Positions 26,436 through 35,605 of a stretch of DNA of 64,000 nucleotides are shown piece after piece. Both the position numbers and the translations under genes were made by a program. The number at the start of each line of letters is the position of its first letter. Position 1 is the first letter of the stretch. The stretch spans positions 186,001-250,000 of the forward strand of contig DASREM010000056.1 of the NCBI GenBank assembly GCA_035652095.1, written 5' to 3'. The DNA is from DASREM01 sp035652095 (GTDB taxonomy: Bacteria; Acidobacteriota; Terriglobia; Terriglobales; Acidobacteriaceae). The notes below the pieces were generated by a model. The model was not told the origin of the DNA and did not search any database. It saw only the letters and a list, made by a program, of their open reading frames with translations.

Positions 26436-28847
26436 ATGCGAAACTTCTTTTGGGTAGCCTTGTGGCTCGCTACGGCAGTCTCGTTCGTTGAAGCTCAGCC
26501 CCAATACTTAAATCATGCCGATGCCGTAAAGGCTTTGCCGGATGGAGTTGAACTTGCCATCGGCTCTTCCCGGCTCCGGATAACGGTCCTAAGCTCCACG
26601 GTCCTCCGTTTTCGTTACTCTCTGACAGGCTCGTTTCCGCAGGAAAATCCCTTCGTGGTGTTGCAGAATGCTTTTCCTGATTTGAAGAGCGCGCCGCGAT
26701 TCGAGCATTCCAGCGGCCGCGAAACTCTTCAGACGGACGCCCTCAAGGTGGAAATAGCTGACTCGCCACTCCACATTCGAGTCCTCGATGCCAGCGGCCA
26801 GCCTGTCGCGCAGGATTACCAGAATTCTCCAGTCCAGTTCAACGGAACTGCGTTTCGAGTCTGGAAGGCGATGCCGCAGGACGAACATTACTTCGGCCTC
26901 GGGGACAAGGCCGGCCCCATGGATCATCGCGACCAGGCTTTCACCATGTGGAATACCGACGCGGTGGATTGGACCCAGGGCTCAGATCCTCTCTACAAGA
27001 GCATCCCTTTCTTCATGGCCGTGCGTCATGGGCGCGCCTACGGGATTTTCTTGAACAACACCTTCCGTAGCAGCTTCGAATTCGGAAAGCAGCACCGTGA
27101 CGCATATTCCTTCGGTTCCGAAGGCGGAGAACTCGATTATTACTTCTTCTACGGCCCTTCGCCTAAGCAGGTCCTGGAATCGTTCACTGCCCTGGTAGGG
27201 CGGACTCCACTACCTCCTAAGTTCGTGCTGGGATACCAGCAGTCCCGCTACAGCTACTTTCCTGAGAAGCAGGTGCGTGAGATTGCGGCCGAATTTCGCG
27301 TCAGGAAAATTCCCTGCGACATGCTGTACCTCGATATCGATTACGAGGACAAGTACCGCAGCTTCACCATTGATCGCGAACGCTTCCCGAATTTCGAGCA
27401 AATGGTCCGCGACTTGGACTCCCAGGGGTTCAAGATCGTGCCCATTGTTGATGTGCACCTCGCACAACAGCCTGGCTACAAGCCATATGACGAAGGCATG
27501 CAGCACGACTATTTTGTAAAGAATGCGGACGGTTCCGTCTATGTTGGACCGGTCTGGCCCGGCCCCAGCGTGTTTCCGGATCTCACGCGGGCTGACGTGA
27601 GAAAGTGGTATGGGGATCTATATGCCGACTTTCTGAAGATGGGAATTCGCGGATTTTGGAATGACATGAACGAGCCTGCCGTCTTCCGCTATCCCGAGAA
27701 GACGATGCCGCTCGACGTGGTTCACAGCATGGAAGGCCGCAATACAGACCACCGCGAGGTGCACAACATCTTCGGCATGGAGAATGTTCGCGCCACTTAT
27801 GAAGGGATGCTGCGGCATAATCCGGACTTGCGTCCTTACGTCTTAACCCGAGCTGGCTTCGCCGGCACGCAGCGCTATGCCGCTACCTGGACGGGCGACA
27901 ACGCCGCAACCTGGATCCATTACAAGCTTTCCGTCACCGATCTCCTCAGCATGGGACTCTCTGGTTACCCGCTGGTCGGCGTGGATGCGGGTGGCTTCGC
28001 TTTTGATCCCACTCCCGAGCTCCTGACCCGCTGGACCGAACTGGCGATGTTTCTCCCGATTTTCCGCAACCACTCCGCAAAGGGCACCCGCTTGCGTGAG
28101 CCTTGGGTCGATGGACAAGAACACGAGGCCATTCGGAAACGCTATATCGAAGAGCGATATCGTCTCTTCCCGTATATTTACACTTCCATGGAAGAGACGT
28201 CCCGCACCGGCGTTCCTCTGATGCGACCAATGTTCCTCGAATTTCCGTACGATCCTGCTCTGGAAACCGTCGACCGCGAATTCTTGTTCGGCCCAAACAT
28301 CCTGGTCGCGCCCGGGAATGAGACAACCAATGCTTACGAGGTGATGTTGCCGGCAGGAACCTGGTACGAATTGTGGTCTGGGCGCGCGGTTTCAGGCAAG
28401 CAGATGGTGAAACCCTCGCTCGATACCCTTCCAGCTTATGTGAGGGCTGGTTCGATTCTGCCTGAACAGCCTGTAATCCAAAGCACTGGTGAGAAGCCAA
28501 ACGGTCCGCTTCAGCTCGCGGTGTATCCCGGGCCCAATTGCCAAGGGACTCTTTATGACGATGATGGCAATAGCTTTGCCTATCGAAGAGGTGAAACGCT
28601 GCGGATGAGCTTTAACTGCGAAGTAAGCCCGCAAACTTTGCGAGTGAGCATTCTGAAGCCGCAAGGTCCATACCCGCCATGGTGGACCGCAGTGCAAGTG
28701 CAAATGTTCGGAGTCTCCCATTCCCCAACCGCGGTCAGTGTGAATGGAAATCGTGTGTCAGATTGGAAGTTCGACTCCGGGCGCGAAATGTTGACTTTGG
28801 AAATTCCGCAATCATCCACGGCGAGCGAAATTATCGTCCGCCAATGA
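26436..28847 (+). CDS. Secreted GH31 alpha-glucosidase
   Basis: An 803-residue enzyme with a signal peptide (MRNFFWVALWLATAVSFVEA). An N-terminal galactose-mutarotase-like beta-domain (VLRFRYSLTGSFPQENPF, HYFGLGDKAGPMDHR) precedes the GH31 barrel. The catalytic nucleophile is Asp410 in GFWNDMNEPAVF and the acid/base is Asp488 in TWTGDNAATW. YQQSRYSYFPEKQVREIA and DMLYLDIDYEDKYRSF are family blocks, and C-terminal beta-domains follow. It should release glucose from alpha-glucan oligosaccharides in the periplasm. It lies 72 bases after the regulator gene on the same strand and converges on the MFS carrier with one base between stops. Confidence 0.94.
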   Translation: MRNFFWVALWLATAVSFVEAQPQYLNHADAVKALPDGVELAIGSSRLRITVLSSTVLRFRYSLTGSFPQENPFVVLQNAFPDLKSAPRFEHSSGRETLQTDALKVEIADSPLHIRVLDASGQPVAQDYQNSPVQFNGTAFRVWKAMPQDEHYFGLGDKAGPMDHRDQAFTMWNTDAVDWTQGSDPLYKSIPFFMAVRHGRAYGIFLNNTFRSSFEFGKQHRDAYSFGSEGGELDYYFFYGPSPKQVLESFTALVGRTPLPPKFVLGYQQSRYSYFPEKQVREIAAEFRVRKIPCDMLYLDIDYEDKYRSFTIDRERFPNFEQMVRDLDSQGFKIVPIVDVHLAQQPGYKPYDEGMQHDYFVKNADGSVYVGPVWPGPSVFPDLTRADVRKWYGDLYADFLKMGIRGFWNDMNEPAVFRYPEKTMPLDVVHSMEGRNTDHREVHNIFGMENVRATYEGMLRHNPDLRPYVLTRAGFAGTQRYAATWTGDNAATWIHYKLSVTDLLSMGLSGYPLVGVDAGGFAFDPTPELLTRWTELAMFLPIFRNHSAKGTRLREPWVDGQEHEAIRKRYIEERYRLFPYIYTSMEETSRTGVPLMRPMFLEFPYDPALETVDREFLFGPNILVAPGNETTNAYEVMLPAGTWYELWSGRAVSGKQMVKPSLDTLPAYVRAGSILPEQPVIQSTGEKPNGPLQLAVYPGPNCQGTLYDDDGNSFAYRRGETLRMSFNCEVSPQTLRVSILKPQGPYPPWWTAVQVQMFGVSHSPTAVSVNGNRVSDWKFDSGREMLTLEIPQSSTASEIIVRQ

Positions 28848-28848
28848 T

Positions 28849-30195
28849 TCAGTCGGCATAGCTGACAGCCGCGGGTTCGGCCTTCTTGCGCAGCGGTTCA
28901 TCCACATCCTGCACACGCTGCATCAGGATTGCAGCGATCAGCATGAACACGCCCCCTGCGATCACCGCGGAGAGACGATTGTTGTGCAGCAGGTGCAGCA
29001 TCACCCAGCCGAAAAGCAGGGATGCCGTAATCTCGGGTATCACGATAAAGAAATTAAAAATTCCCATGTAGACACCGGTTTTGTTTTTCGGCAGTGATCC
29101 TGCCAGGATGGCGTACGGCATGGCCAGCGTGCTTGCCCAGGCAATGCCAACCCCGGTCATCGAGAGCAACAGCAAGTACTTTTGATGAATGAAGAAGACT
29201 GACACCAGGCCCAGCGCTCCGCAGACCAGGCATAAGCTGTGAGTGTGCCGGCGCGTGATCTTACCAGCGATCACCGGGAGCAGCAGTGCAAACCCGGAGC
29301 ATACGGCCGAGTACATTGCGAAGCAGATGCCCGCCCACGCCACTCCATCCCCATATAACGACGTGCTCGGATCATCGGCCCCAAATACGTTGTGAGCCAC
29401 TGCGACCGGAAAGTACAGCCACATGCAGAACAGGCCCAACCATGTGAACACCTGGACCCATGCTAATTGCCGCATGGTGGCGGGAATTTCGGCGATGGAA
29501 TCCAGGATTTCACGCGCATTCTGTAGTAAGCCGGCGCCCTGTTTCTTTTTCCGGCGAAATTCTTCCAGATCATCTGGCGGGTATTCCCTGGTCGTAAAGA
29601 TGGTCCAAAGCACAGCCGACAAGAACGCTGTCGCCCCCACATAAAAAGAGATTCGCTGCACGGCTGGGATGGAACCGCGGGCCGAAACATTCTGGACGTG
29701 GAAGACTTGCGTCAGCAGCCAGGGCAAAGCCGAAGCTACGACTGCGCCCAGGCCGATGAACAAGCTCTGCATCGCGAATCCTGAAGTACGCTGATCCTCC
29801 GGGAGCAAGTCGGCAACGAAGGCGCGAAACGGCTCCATACTTACGTTGATTGAAGCGTCCAGCACCCAGAGCAGTCCCGCCGCCATCCATAACGCAGAAC
29901 TTCTCGGCATCAGGATGAGCGCCGCCGAACTGAGAATTGCGCCCGCTAGAAAGTACGGGCGCCGCCGCCCTAGGGGTCCCCAAGTCCGGTCACTGGCATG
30001 ACCAATGATGGGTTGTACGATCAGTCCGGTCAGGGGGGCCGCTAACCACAGAATCGGAATCTGGTCGGGCCGTGCGCCCAGGTATTCGTAGATCGCGCTC
30101 ATGTTGGCCATCTGCAGCCCCCAGCCAAACTGGATGCCCAGAAATCCGAAGCTCATGTTCCAGATCTGCCAGAAGCTCTGCTGAGGTTTTTGCAT
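28849..30195 (-). CDS. MFS/GPH-type sugar transporter (SUT-like, probable maltose or glucose-oligomer carrier)
   Basis: About 448 residues and 12 predicted membrane helices. The cytoplasmic loop after helix 2-3 carries GHASDRTWGPLGRRRPYF, the signature of the sucrose/maltose transporter group of the glycoside-pentoside-hexuronide:cation symporters. The N terminus (FWQIWNMSFGFLGIQFGWGLQ) is also typical. The ATG at 30195 (MQKPQQSF) is used because homologues begin here; an ATG at 30222 with CAGGTG upstream is possible. It lies tail to tail with the GH31 gene. It would import the sugars released by the two glycosidases across the inner membrane. Confidence 0.9.
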   Translation of the reverse strand: MQKPQQSFWQIWNMSFGFLGIQFGWGLQMANMSAIYEYLGARPDQIPILWLAAPLTGLIVQPIIGHASDRTWGPLGRRRPYFLAGAILSSAALILMPRSSALWMAAGLLWVLDASINVSMEPFRAFVADLLPEDQRTSGFAMQSLFIGLGAVVASALPWLLTQVFHVQNVSARGSIPAVQRISFYVGATAFLSAVLWTIFTTREYPPDDLEEFRRKKKQGAGLLQNAREILDSIAEIPATMRQLAWVQVFTWLGLFCMWLYFPVAVAHNVFGADDPSTSLYGDGVAWAGICFAMYSAVCSGFALLLPVIAGKITRRHTHSLCLVCGALGLVSVFFIHQKYLLLLSMTGVGIAWASTLAMPYAILAGSLPKNKTGVYMGIFNFFIVIPEITASLLFGWVMLHLLHNNRLSAVIAGGVFMLIAAILMQRVQDVDEPLRKKAEPAAVSYAD

Positions 30196-30398
30196 GAAAG
30201 CGCCGCGCGAACCATGATACATGGAGCACCTGGCACCATTTGCGATAAACAGGACACCCCTCCACGCAGGCGTATCCTGAACCGGAAAGGCCCGCCGCCG
30301 CATCTCTACCCTAAGCTGGGCCTTTGCCCGCAAAAGCGAGGGATCTAGCGTGCGCTAAACCCGACTCATGGTGGCTAGCCGCACAAGACAGGAACAAC

Positions 30399-31364
30399 AT
30401 GAAGATTGCGAACAACGTTACGGAACTGATCGGAAACACCCCGCTGGTGCGTCTCAACAAAGTGACGCAAGGGGCAGTCGCGGACGTAGTCGCGAAACTT
30501 GAAAGCCAAAATCCTCTGGGTAGTGTGAAGGATCGCATCGGCGTGAGCATGATCGAAGAAGCGGAGAAGGCAGGCAGGATCACGCCGGGCAAGACCGTAC
30601 TCATCGAACCGACCAGTGGTAACACCGGGATCGGTCTAGCGTTCGTTGCTGCCGTAAAGGGCTACAAGTTGATTTTGACCATGCCCGAAACCATGAGCCT
30701 GGAGCGGCGGGTCCTGCTGCTCGCCTTCGGCGCGGAAATCGTTCTCACTCCTGGCCCGAAAGGGATGAAAGCGGCCATTGCCAAGGCTGAGGAACTGCTC
30801 GCCGCTAGTCCCAACGGCCACATGCTGCAGCAATTCGATAACCCGGCCAATCCCAAGATTCATGTTGAAACCACCGGCCCTGAAATCTGGAACGACACGG
30901 ATGGCAAGATTGATATTCTGGTTTCCGGCGTTGGCACCGGCGGCACCCTGACCGGAGTTTCCGATTACATTAAGCCCCGCAAGCCATCGCTCCGCGTGGT
31001 TGCTGTCGAGCCTGCCGACAGCCCGGTCTTGTCGGGAGGAAAGCCCTCGCCGCACAAGATCCAGGGTATCGGAGCGGGTTTTGTTCCAAGCATTCTGAAA
31101 ACCGATTCCATCGATGAAGTGATCACTGTCACCAATGATGACGCCATCAACATGGCTCGCCGTCTTCCCAGGGAAGAAGGGCTGCTGGTAGGCATCTCTT
31201 CGGGTGCTGCGGTGATTGCCGCTCTCCAGGTTGCGCGGCGTCCGGAGAACGCAGGCAAGCTGATTGTCGTGGTACTGCCCTCCTTCGGCGAGCGCTATCT
31301 CAGCAGTATTCTGTTCGAAGGGCTTCGGGAGCAGGCATTGCAGATCCCGACTTCCCAGGTGTGA
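30399..31364 (+). CDS. cysK: Cysteine synthase A (O-acetylserine sulfhydrylase)
   Basis: A 321-residue PLP enzyme. The cofactor lysine is Lys44 in NPLGSVKDRIG; the substrate loop is PTSGNTGIGLAF; VSGVGTGGTLTG binds the PLP phosphate; and KIQGIGAGFVP is the conserved late block. It makes L-cysteine from O-acetylserine and sulfide. The ATG at 30399 has AGGA five bases upstream; the longer frame to 30324 is not typical of the family. cysE follows after three bases, so the two steps of cysteine synthesis are cotranscribed. The two proteins usually also form the cysteine synthase complex through the CysE C terminus, and CysE here ends in Ile as required for that contact. Confidence 0.96.
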   Translation: MKIANNVTELIGNTPLVRLNKVTQGAVADVVAKLESQNPLGSVKDRIGVSMIEEAEKAGRITPGKTVLIEPTSGNTGIGLAFVAAVKGYKLILTMPETMSLERRVLLLAFGAEIVLTPGPKGMKAAIAKAEELLAASPNGHMLQQFDNPANPKIHVETTGPEIWNDTDGKIDILVSGVGTGGTLTGVSDYIKPRKPSLRVVAVEPADSPVLSGGKPSPHKIQGIGAGFVPSILKTDSIDEVITVTNDDAINMARRLPREEGLLVGISSGAAVIAALQVARRPENAGKLIVVVLPSFGERYLSSILFEGLREQALQIPTSQV

Positions 31365-31367
31365 CAC

Positions 31368-32072
31368 ATGCCTCAACTGCTGGCTTCAATCCGGGAAGAT
31401 GTTGCTACTGTGCTGGAGCGCGATCCGGCGGCCCGCTCACGTCTGGAAGTCTACTTGTGTTACTCCGGCCTGCACGCAGTGTGGCTTCATCGCATCAACC
31501 ATTGGCTCTGGAACCGTGGGTTCTTTCTGCTCGCGCGCTGGTTGTCCCAGATCGGCCGCTTTCTTACCGGCATCGAGATTCATCCCGGCGCCAGGATCGG
31601 CCGCCGGCTTTTCATTGATCATGGACTCGGCGTGGTCATCGGGGAAACCGCGATCATCGGCGACGACGTAACCTTGTACCAGGGCGTGACCCTGGGAGGA
31701 ACGGGCAAGGAGCGCGGCAAACGCCACCCCACTATCGAAAGCGATGTGGTCATTGGCGGCGGGGCCAAGGTGCTTGGCAACATCACCGTGGGCCGCAATT
31801 GCCGCATTGGCGCCGGTTCGGTGGTATTGAGGAACGTTCCGGAAGATTCAACAGTCGTCGGCGTGCCAGGGCACATCATCTTTCGCAACGGCAAGCGGGT
31901 GATCATCACCGATCCGAAACAAATCAACGACCCGCTCTCCGAAGCCTTGGCCGCGGTGGCCGGTGAAGTCAACAAATTACGCGAACGCGTGTGCCGCCTC
32001 GAAGGCACCGGCAGCGAGCCTTCTCCAGAGTGCCTGCAGAAGATCATCGAGGAAGTGGACTACCAGATCTAG
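31368..32072 (+). CDS. cysE: Serine O-acetyltransferase
   Basis: The 234-residue protein has an N-terminal helical domain (VATVLERDPAARSRLEVYLC, HRINHWLWNRGFFLLARWL) and a left-handed beta-helix of hexapeptide repeats (GARIGRRLFIDHGLGVVIGE, ILGN/VLGNITVGRNCRIGAG). The active-site block IDHGLGVVIGETAIIGDD and LGGTGKERGKRHPTI match bacterial CysE of the epsilon-proteobacterial/EpsC type. It makes O-acetylserine for CysK. The C-terminal residue is Ile, which can insert into the CysK active site. Its stop codon overlaps the stop of the convergent O-antigen-ligase-like gene in the palindrome CTAG at 32069-32072. Confidence 0.95.
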   Translation: MPQLLASIREDVATVLERDPAARSRLEVYLCYSGLHAVWLHRINHWLWNRGFFLLARWLSQIGRFLTGIEIHPGARIGRRLFIDHGLGVVIGETAIIGDDVTLYQGVTLGGTGKERGKRHPTIESDVVIGGGAKVLGNITVGRNCRIGAGSVVLRNVPEDSTVVGVPGHIIFRNGKRVIITDPKQINDPLSEALAAVAGEVNKLRERVCRLEGTGSEPSPECLQKIIEEVDYQI

Positions 32073-33505
32073 GTTTCTTCCAGAACTCCGTGGACGGAGT
32101 CCAAAACCCATGGCGGTGCCGGCCGCATCTGAGGCAGAACGGCCTGCTTGGGAAGGTAATCCGAAAGCGCGAAAGCAAAAATCCAGAACACCACACATAA
32201 GTAATAGCCCACCGCGAAAAGCCAATCCTCAAAGCAGGCGTTCACCAGTCCCGCGGTGGAAACGAGGGCGAGAGGCACAGCGTAGTCCCGCATCCTCCCG
32301 GTCCTCGCCAGGGTCGTCCAGGCTCTCCCCACCTGGATGATGAGGAGCAGAACCAGGCTGGCAAATGGGATGACCCCCAGTAACCCCACCGATTCCAGAA
32401 TCGCCAGGAAACTGTTGCCGTGTTCGCGGGTCGTGCGGCTATTAGAGGAATACATTCCAACTTCAACGGCCTCATCCGATTCATTCGATGCGGTGCCAAA
32501 ACCTGTTCCGAACCACGGATTCTCGTGAATGCTGGCCATTGCGTCTTGCCACGGGGAACGGCGCGACCCAAGAATTCCTCCTTCTACCTTTCCTTTGTAG
32601 AGATAGAACGATTCCACGGAGGAGTCTGTGGGCTTGGTCGGGATGTCCACATTGTCCGATTCAGAAGGGGTCACCAGGATGGCAATGGCGGCCGTGACCA
32701 GAACCGCGGCCGACATCTGCACCAGCAGTCGCCGGCGCCGCGCGAAGATTGCCAGCATAAACGACGCCACCAAGGCAGCCAGGATTCCAGATCGTGAGCG
32801 GCTGAAGAACAACAGGATCAAGGCAACGATCAACGCCACAATCCGGCGTCTTCTTAGAGGCGTCCCTTTTTCGGCGGTGAACGTGCCCCACAAGAGCAAA
32901 GGCTCCCCCACTACTCCCATGACTGCACCCAAGGAGTTGGGGTTTCCAAAAATGGCTAACTGCAATCCAAAATAGGCCAAGGCGGTCGCATAGACTGTGA
33001 TCTCAATTGCCGCCAGCAAACCTCCAAAAAACCTTTCCTCCTGCGTGTTGATGGCCAGGCGCGCGCCACTGCAGGTATAGAGGAATAGCAATAGCAGGCT
33101 CGCAGTTTTCGCAAACGACATGAGTGGAAACGACGACACCATCGACGACACCGCGGCCGCAACCACGCAAAAAAAAGCATTCAGGTGAAAGATGGAGAAA
33201 GTGTGAGGCTGCTCCTTCATATAGAGCACATACCCCACCAGGGCGCCCATTCCCAGTACTACCCAGCGGCCCGAGGTAAACACCCCATTGAACGGCACGG
33301 CCATTCCGGCAAGGCAAAACGCGAGCAGCAGCACCGGAAGAAATCGCTTGCGATAATTGAATGCTGCGGCGAGTACCAGTTCCAGAAAGACCAGTCCGCC
33401 GAGGTAAACAGGATTGGTGAAGTACGCTGAACGCAGCAAGGCAGCCACAGTACCAAGCGTGCAGAGTAGCGCCAATGCAACCCATGCGGCCGCCTTGGCA
33501 TTCAT
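32069..33505 (-). CDS. O-antigen ligase/polymerase-like membrane protein (Wzy_C family)
   Basis: The 478-residue protein has about 12 hydrophobic segments and one long periplasmic loop between about 270 and 350. The loop contains WQDAMASIHENPWFGTGFG and the conserved EHGNSFLAILESVGLLG block, where the histidine is typical of WaaL/Wzy proteins. Such proteins join or polymerise lipid-linked polysaccharide at the periplasmic face of the inner membrane. No other polysaccharide genes are adjacent, so the polymer is unknown. The ATG at 33505 has no clear Shine-Dalgarno. Its upstream region is shared with a divergent histidine kinase gene. Confidence 0.85.
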   Translation of the reverse strand: MNAKAAAWVALALLCTLGTVAALLRSAYFTNPVYLGGLVFLELVLAAAFNYRKRFLPVLLLAFCLAGMAVPFNGVFTSGRWVVLGMGALVGYVLYMKEQPHTFSIFHLNAFFCVVAAAVSSMVSSFPLMSFAKTASLLLLFLYTCSGARLAINTQEERFFGGLLAAIEITVYATALAYFGLQLAIFGNPNSLGAVMGVVGEPLLLWGTFTAEKGTPLRRRRIVALIVALILLFFSRSRSGILAALVASFMLAIFARRRRLLVQMSAAVLVTAAIAILVTPSESDNVDIPTKPTDSSVESFYLYKGKVEGGILGSRRSPWQDAMASIHENPWFGTGFGTASNESDEAVEVGMYSSNSRTTREHGNSFLAILESVGLLGVIPFASLVLLLIIQVGRAWTTLARTGRMRDYAVPLALVSTAGLVNACFEDWLFAVGYYLCVVFWIFAFALSDYLPKQAVLPQMRPAPPWVLDSVHGVLEET

Positions 33506-33654
33506 CGGGACTATGTGATCAGAGATGATTCTTCAGCTTAACCGGGGCTTCCGGATTCCGGCTATTGTCTATTGAGGAAACCGGAATCAGGTTGCCAGGG
33601 CCGAGTTCGTTTTGCGTGCCTGATGGGGAAGTCACGTTGTATGCTCAACGCGTA

Positions 33655-34986
33655 ATGCCTTTCAGCCACAAATCGCCTGCTCCGGCGCTGTTTCTTGGGC
33701 TCGCCATCACCGTGGCCGCAATTGTCGCCTATTCGGCCTACGTCACCAAGCGAATTTCCGGACTGCGCCAGTTGCAGAACACTTTGGTTGACCGGAACCG
33801 AAAAGACTCCCTTCAATTGCTGCGCATACAAAATGATCTCAATTCCCTGGCGCTAGCCATGCGCGACATGTTGGATCACGACGAGCCGTACCCTCTCACC
33901 GCCTGGTCGGCGCAATTCCAGCGAATACGCGCCGACCTGGAAGACGCCCTGCGCCGGGAGCAGGAAGTTGCTGTCGTCGATCGCACTCCGGAACAGCGGG
34001 AATATCTTTCCCGCTCGATTGCGCAGTTCTGGGATGCAACCGAGCGGATGTTCCAGGTGGCTCAGCGGGAAAACGACGGCGCAGCGAAAACCCAGATTCT
34101 TTCTCTGCAGGAGCGGCAGGCGGCGCTCAGCAACATGGTGGCTCGCTTGTTAGTGCAGAATAATGAGAGCGAGGAAAAGGCGGCCGCGCAGATCGCGGCC
34201 ATCTACGACCGGGTCCAGCAGCAGGTTTACTGGTTACTTGCCGCAACCTTGACCGCCATCCTTCTGACCAGCCTGTATTTGATCCGATCTAACCGGCTAT
34301 TGTTTTCGCAGTTGGCCCTGCTTTCGGAACAGCGCAGCGAGTTGGCGCAGAAACTCATCGCCACCCAGGAGTCCACCTTGCGTCACATCTCACGCGAGCT
34401 GCACGACGAATTTGGTCAGATCCTGACGGCCATCGGCGTGATGCTCGGGCGCGCCGGCAACCAGCTGGCCAGCAACTCGCAGCTGCGGCAAGATCTAAAA
34501 GAAGTTCGTGAAGCTGCGCAGAACGCGCTCGAGAAAGTGCGAAGCCTGTCTCAGGCCCTTCATCCCGTCATGCTGGACGAAAGCGGCCTGGAGCCGACAC
34601 TCGATTGGTATTTGGCAACCGTGCAGCGCCAGACAGGAATCAACGTGAGCTACGAAAAACGGGGGAAGCGATTTGCCATCGATGGAGATGCTGCGGTCCA
34701 CGTGTATCGCGTAGTGCAGGAGGCCTTGAATAACGTGATCCGGCATTCCGGCGCAAAGAGCGCCTGGGTGCGCCTGAATTATTTCCCTGAGAAGCTGGAA
34801 CTGGAAGTCGAAGATCGCGGAACCGGCTTCGATTCCCCCGCCGCCAACCCGGCAGGCATTGGCTTGGTCGCCATGCGGGAGCGTTCTGAACTACTGGGCG
34901 CCTCGCTGGAATTCACGGCCCCAGTCCAGGGCGGAACTTTGATACGTTTAATCGTGCCGAGGAATTCTGATTCTCATGGCGGATAA
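33655..34986 (+). CDS. Sensor histidine kinase (HisKA_3 type) with periplasmic helical domain
   Basis: About 443 residues. Helix 1 (ALFLGLAITVAAIVAYSAYV) and helix 2 (VYWLLAATLTAILLTSLYLI) bracket a periplasmic domain of about 160 residues that looks helical (RTPEQREYLSRSIAQFWDA). The cytoplasmic part has ISRELHDEFGQILTAIG with the phospho-acceptor His250, then a HATPase_c domain (NNVIRHSGAKSAW, EDRGTGF, GIGLVAMRERSELLG). The ATG at 33655 is preferred; upstream in-frame starts reach to 33565. Its stop overlaps the start of the response regulator gene by 11 bases, so the pair is coupled. The signal is unknown. Confidence 0.9.
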   Translation: MPFSHKSPAPALFLGLAITVAAIVAYSAYVTKRISGLRQLQNTLVDRNRKDSLQLLRIQNDLNSLALAMRDMLDHDEPYPLTAWSAQFQRIRADLEDALRREQEVAVVDRTPEQREYLSRSIAQFWDATERMFQVAQRENDGAAKTQILSLQERQAALSNMVARLLVQNNESEEKAAAQIAAIYDRVQQQVYWLLAATLTAILLTSLYLIRSNRLLFSQLALLSEQRSELAQKLIATQESTLRHISRELHDEFGQILTAIGVMLGRAGNQLASNSQLRQDLKEVREAAQNALEKVRSLSQALHPVMLDESGLEPTLDWYLATVQRQTGINVSYEKRGKRFAIDGDAAVHVYRVVQEALNNVIRHSGAKSAWVRLNYFPEKLELEVEDRGTGFDSPAANPAGIGLVAMRERSELLGASLEFTAPVQGGTLIRLIVPRNSDSHGG

Positions 34987-35605
34987 AATCACCGTTCTGC
35001 TCGTGGATGATCATAGCCTCGTTCGTCGTGGATTCCGCCGAATCCTCGGCGATGAAGCGGATCTCGAAGTGGTAGGCGAGGCCAGCGACGGGCTGGAGGC
35101 TGTTCGCCGTTCTGAGGAACTACACCCTCAAGTAGTGGTCATGGATTGTGCCTTGCCCGGCCTGAATGGAATTCAAGCGACCCGCAAAATCTTGGAAAAG
35201 AATCCGGAAACGCTGGTGCTGATGCTCAGCATGCATCCTGAGGAGACCCTTGTTCGACAGGCTCTCGAGGCCGGGGCCCGAGGGTACATCCTCAAAAGCG
35301 CGGTCGACCTTGAACTGGGCGCTGCAATACGCAAGCTCGTCGGCGGAGAAATTGTTCTCGACTCACAGTTGAATCGTGCTCCCGCCTTGAAGGGAGAACG
35401 TAGTGCGGCCTTGACTGCGCGAGAGCTGGAGATCCTGCAAATGATTGTTGATGGCAAGTCCAACAAGCAAATTGCGTCAACGCTCAAGCTCAGCGCCAAC
35501 ACGGTGGCGGTGCACCGCGCCAACATCATGGACGCACTCGGTATCCACAAAACCGCGGAACTTGTGGTGTACGCGATTCGCAATGGCCTGGTGAACCTGC
35601 CTTGA
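34976..35605 (+). CDS. NarL/LuxR-type response regulator
   Basis: A 209-residue regulator with receiver domain (DDHSLVRRGFRRIL, phospho-acceptor Asp57 in VMDCALPGLNG, GYILKSAVD) and a GerE helix-turn-helix (LTARELEILQMIVDGKSNKQ, LKLSANTVAVHRANIMDALG). It overlaps the kinase gene before it by 11 bases and the ASPIC gene after it by 4 bases, so the three form one operon. It is the cognate partner of the kinase at 33655-34986. The cotranscribed ASPIC protein may be part of the same response. Confidence 0.94.
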   Translation: MADKITVLLVDDHSLVRRGFRRILGDEADLEVVGEASDGLEAVRRSEELHPQVVVMDCALPGLNGIQATRKILEKNPETLVLMLSMHPEETLVRQALEAGARGYILKSAVDLELGAAIRKLVGGEIVLDSQLNRAPALKGERSAALTARELEILQMIVDGKSNKQIASTLKLSANTVAVHRANIMDALGIHKTAELVVYAIRNGLVNLP

